Positions 52,209-54,647 of a stretch of 54,647 nt of DNA are shown here, piece by piece. Below the pieces are notes generated by a model. It ran no database searches. It was not told the DNA's origin and worked only from the letters and a program-made list of their open reading frames with translations. The stretch spans positions 1-54,647 of the forward strand of contig JAJSLL010000013.1 in assembly GCA_026127935.1 (NCBI GenBank). Reading direction: 5' to 3'. The stretch's first letter is position 1; every line of letters starts with the position of its first letter. Source of the stretch: Thermoplasmatales archaeon (GTDB taxonomy: Archaea; Thermoplasmatota; Thermoplasmata; Thermoplasmatales; GCA-001856825). A program made the position numbers and the translations under genes.

Positions 52209-52515
52209 ATCAGGAGACATAATTATAACAAGGGTCAAATTCACGGATTCAGACACCTCAAAAATCCGTCCCGCTATGATACTGTTCGAGGAACTCGGTA
52301 ATGTTGTTATAGCAGGAATAACGACCAATACTAGAATGAAAGGAATACCAATTTCCATGAGTGAGGGGGCGGCCCAAGACAGTATAATTAAATTGAATTA
52401 CATTTTTACGATTACAAATGAAGCGATCATTAAAACGGTATTTCGTTTGAGTAAAGAAAAGAAGTATCGAGTTTTCGAGGAGCTCGTTAAGAAACTTGGG
52501 AGTCTTAAGTCTTAA
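52201..52515 (+). CDS. MazF/PemK-family toxin (endoribonuclease)
   Basis: A 104-residue protein with the PemK/MazF fold signature at its N-terminus: GDIIITRVKFTD followed by SKIRPAMILFE, where Arg-Pro is conserved, and a second block VVIAGITTNTRMKGIPI with the Thr of the active site. Such toxins cut single-stranded RNA. The start is GTG 52201, overlapping the antitoxin stop. Both genes are intact, whereas the integrase and methylase beside them are not. Confidence 0.8.
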   Translation: MHESGDIIITRVKFTDSDTSKIRPAMILFEELGNVVIAGITTNTRMKGIPISMSEGAAQDSIIKLNYIFTITNEAIIKTVFRLSKEKKYRVFEELVKKLGSLKS

Positions 52516-52845
52516 TTGAGTCAGACTTGTTTTCACTACAGGTCAAACGATAACAAATTTACAATAACACTCCTCCTAAGCTCACACTGAGTCCCCACCA
52601 GTCCATTACGGATGGTCCATAGTCCTTCGGATTCATGACTCCATTTTCCCTCCTTCGGTCTTGTTTTAACCTTTACTACTTCCTTTCAAATCTGTCACCA
52701 GTGAGGCGCACGTACTTGCCCACTTTGATCTCCTTTTCGACGGTATATGAATTCAAGGTGGAGGAAAATTTACTAGCATTTTCGCGATTATTCGATAAGC
52801 AGTAAGCTCAATAACCAAGTCGACATACCGTGCAGGTATAATTAG
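52516..52845. other. intergenic region with the right attachment site
   Basis: About 330 bases without a supported gene. The only clear element is the partial tRNA-Ala repeat at 52592-52607. No obvious TATA box was found at the usual distance from the helicase ATG. Confidence 0.5.
52592..52607 (+). repeat. right attachment site (partial tRNA-Ala copy)
   Basis: TCCCCACCAGTCCATT repeats the 3' end of tRNA-Ala (50327-50342) with one substitution, in the same orientation. It marks the far end of the integrated element. Confidence 0.7.
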
Positions 52846-54096
52846 ATGAAATTTGAAAGACTGGGAATAGGGTCTGAACTCACCTCTTCCCTTAACAAAA
52901 TGAGTTTTTTGAATCCGACTGAAGTTCAGGAGATCGCAATTCCCTTGATCTTAGACGGACAAGACGTATCTGTAAGATCCAAGACAGGATCTGGTAAGAC
53001 AGGAGCATTTCTGATACCTATAATTAACATTTTAGGAAGGAGTAATCTGCTCGAAGCGATAATAATAGCGCCTACGAGGGAGCTTACCCTCCAGGTGTCT
53101 GAGGTGGCTAAAAAGATAGGGGCCGTCTATAAAAAGAAAGTTGTTACGGTCTATGGCGGTGCATCAATGAGCATGCAGATAAATGCTCTGAGAAATGGTG
53201 CAAACATCGTAGTCGGGACTCCAGGAAGGGTTCTAGATCTTATAGAAAGACGAGAGCTCCGCCTTGGTAACTTAAAATTTGTGGTGCTGGATGAAGCAGA
53301 TGTCATGCTCGATATGGGGTTTATTGACGACATAGAGATCATATTATCTCATACTCCTAGAAGAAAACAAGTACTCCTCTTTTCTGCAACAATGCCAAAA
53401 GAAATTGTGGGATTGGCGGCAAAGTTCATGAATGAGGAAAGAAAGAACATCATAGTCGGAGATGAAAAGCAAGAGATCGTTGGCAATGTGTCTCACCTTT
53501 ATGGTGTTGTCCAGCAGGAGTACAAATTTCCACTCTTGATGGCATACTATTCAGAATACGAACCTAAAAAGTCTATCATATTTGCAAACACGAAGCGCAT
53601 GGCGGACCGGATCGCAGGAACATTGAAGGAAAGAGGACTACGTGTCTCGCTTCTCCACGGTGGGAAATCACAAGCAGAAAGGGAAAGAGCGCTCAGTGCC
53701 TTCAGAAATGGGGAGGACGTTTTGGTGGCAACGAACGTTGCTGCGAGAGGTCTTGATTTTCCTGAAATTACGGACATAATAAATTATGATGCACCTGACG
53801 ACCCTGTTGCTTATATCCACAGAATCGGAAGAAGTGCGAGAATGGGAAAAGAGGGAAGGGCGTTCACCATAATCAACGATTCCCAAAGAATATTGATTAA
53901 TGAAATAAAGAAGAGGACTAAAATAGAAATCAAGAGAATAGAAGTAGATATAGAACCATTCAGAGACCTCAAAGTAATCTCTCATCGACATCATGGGCCC
54001 AACAAGAGTGATATGCCCAATGAAAGACAAAGAGGGTACAACGGAAGCAGAGTGAAGCGAAGAAATTCTATTCATAGGGATCGGCCACGCTGGTGA
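52846..54096 (+). CDS. DEAD-box ATP-dependent RNA helicase
   Basis: A 416-residue helicase. Q motif around NPTEVQEIAIPLIL, Walker A SKTGSGKTG (about residues 45-53), motif Ia APTREL, DEAD box VLDEADVML, SAT in LFSATMP, and the second domain motifs VATNVAARGLDFP and YIHRIGRSARMG are all intact. The last 50 residues are Arg/Lys-rich and probably bind RNA. It probably remodels RNA or ribosome precursors. It lies just outside the integrated element. Confidence 0.94.
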   Translation: MKFERLGIGSELTSSLNKMSFLNPTEVQEIAIPLILDGQDVSVRSKTGSGKTGAFLIPIINILGRSNLLEAIIIAPTRELTLQVSEVAKKIGAVYKKKVVTVYGGASMSMQINALRNGANIVVGTPGRVLDLIERRELRLGNLKFVVLDEADVMLDMGFIDDIEIILSHTPRRKQVLLFSATMPKEIVGLAAKFMNEERKNIIVGDEKQEIVGNVSHLYGVVQQEYKFPLLMAYYSEYEPKKSIIFANTKRMADRIAGTLKERGLRVSLLHGGKSQAERERALSAFRNGEDVLVATNVAARGLDFPEITDIINYDAPDDPVAYIHRIGRSARMGKEGRAFTIINDSQRILINEIKKRTKIEIKRIEVDIEPFRDLKVISHRHHGPNKSDMPNERQRGYNGSRVKRRNSIHRDRPRW

Positions 54097-54282
54097 CTAT
54101 AACATCCGTAATGACGATATTGTACTCGATGTTTCTGGATTAGGGGAGAACGTAGTGGAACTGTGTATCGCTGGACTGAAGAAAATAATCTCAGGTTTCT
54201 TTCAGTTGCTACACTCCGGAATATGGTCATTCTCTCTACGAGCCTATAAAGAGCTAAATATTCAGAAACGTACTAATAGATT

Positions 54283-54645
54283 ATGAATGAGGCGATAAAT
54301 ATCGACAATATCCCCAAGGGCGGTCCATACTCTCATGCCATAGTTTCAGGGAACTTCATATTCCTGTCTGGACAGACTGGGCAGGTCTCGAACGCAGTAC
54401 TGAACTTTGATCAGCAGTTTGAGAATGCAATCGGCAAAATTAAGAAAGTGTTGGAAGCTGCTGGGTGCACCCTGGAGAATGTAGTAAAATTTTCAGTTTA
54501 TCTTGCATACAAAGGTGATTTTAACAAAATGAATGATTTGTTTGGCAAATACTTTCCAAACAATCCTCCTGCTAGGACGACTCTTGTGACTGGTTTTGCC
54601 TCAGAGGGGGTTCTCATAGAAATTGATGTGATAGCATCAAGGTGA
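54283..54645 (+). CDS. ridA: RidA family (YjgF/YER057c/UK114) enamine/imine deaminase
   Basis: A 120-residue trimeric protein that hydrolyses reactive 2-aminoacrylate-type enamines formed by PLP enzymes. GPYSHAIVSGNFIFLSGQTG is the N-terminal signature, and the active-site Arg98 lies in PPARTTLV with Glu113 in VLIEIDVIA. Length is typical. GCTAAATATT at about 54252-54261 lies about 26 nt before the ATG, giving a leaderless start. The stop codon ends 2 nt before the window edge. Confidence 0.9.
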   Translation: MNEAINIDNIPKGGPYSHAIVSGNFIFLSGQTGQVSNAVLNFDQQFENAIGKIKKVLEAAGCTLENVVKFSVYLAYKGDFNKMNDLFGKYFPNNPPARTTLVTGFASEGVLIEIDVIASR

Positions 54646-54647
54646 TA

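Larger units (their letters stand above)
50327..52607. mobile_element. remnant of an integrated element in tRNA-Ala
   Basis: About 2.3 kb between a 16-bp direct repeat (15/16). It carries an integrase pseudogene reading toward the tRNA, a short open tract, a hemerythrin-like gene, a broken DNA adenine methylase and an antitoxin/toxin pair. The order tRNA, integrase at the edge, cargo, partial tRNA copy is the classic layout of archaeal and bacterial integrative elements. The element appears mostly deleted; replication or structural genes are absent. Confidence 0.7.

Noticed and set aside
54050-54285. A 77-codon open frame between the helicase and ridA (with ILFIGIGHAGDY)
   Set aside because: It looks slightly like a maturation-protease N-terminus but has no start codon near its beginning and overlaps the helicase end and ridA start; a remnant or chance.
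1-54647. CRISPR arrays, rRNA genes, complete insertion sequences
   Set aside because: No regularly spaced repeats, rRNA-like stretches or transposase genes with terminal repeats were seen while reading the window.

Overview
The window comes from an archaeon, most likely a member of the Thermoplasmatales or close kin. The evidence is: TATA boxes about 22-30 nt upstream of many start codons (leaderless mRNAs) at first genes, with Shine-Dalgarno motifs on internal operon genes; an archaeal-type AlaRS with an N-terminal zinc ribbon; the wyosine enzyme Taw1; a geranylgeranyl reductase; an archaeal presenilin-type protease; an 11-polypeptide-type Nuo complex without NuoE/F/G; and a bacterial-type GrpE-DnaK-DnaJ set, as known in this order. 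tRNA genes lack an encoded CCA. The species assignment is inference.

Layout. 1-12.1 kb: single genes and small operons for amino-acid and sugar metabolism (aminotransferase, aldehyde dehydrogenase, atypical SDR, NifX-like protein, MTHFR-like protein, HAD phosphatase, amino-acid permease plus HisD-family dehydrogenase divergent from an Lrp regulator, serine hydrolase). 12.2-15.5 kb: thrB-thrC preceded by a threonine-rich small ORF and two tandem perfect hairpins, then a MoaE-like remnant and tRNA-Leu(UAG). 15.6-18.5 kb: a zinc-ribbon gene with an apparent frameshift, a GNAT protein, a prenyl synthase and UbiX.

18.5-35.4 kb (all minus strand) is the respiratory block: nuoABCDHIJ1J2KLMN followed by two small soluble genes, then two different succinate dehydrogenase/fumarate reductase operons. 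One has classic SdhC/SdhD anchors (sdhA-C-D-B). The other has a single large anchor resembling actinobacterial Sdh1 plus a 56-residue two-helix membrane protein. Together they would feed electrons into the quinone pool; CyoE at 49-50 kb implies a haem O/A terminal oxidase elsewhere.

35.5-50.3 kb: tRNA-related genes (trmI-taw1 divergent from alaS over one symmetric TATA element), membrane proteases, geranylgeranyl reductase, the heat-shock operon, alaX, cyoE and tRNA-Ala(GGC). 50.3-52.6 kb is a decayed integrated element in the 3' end of tRNA-Ala, bounded by a 16-bp repeat (15/16) and holding an integrase pseudogene, a hemerythrin-like gene, a broken DNA adenine methylase and an intact antitoxin/MazF-like toxin pair. 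The window ends with a DEAD-box helicase and a RidA protein.

The best candidates for something new are the Thr-rich leader ORF with structured RNA before thrBC, the 56-residue protein in the second Sdh operon, and the two small genes closing the nuo operon.
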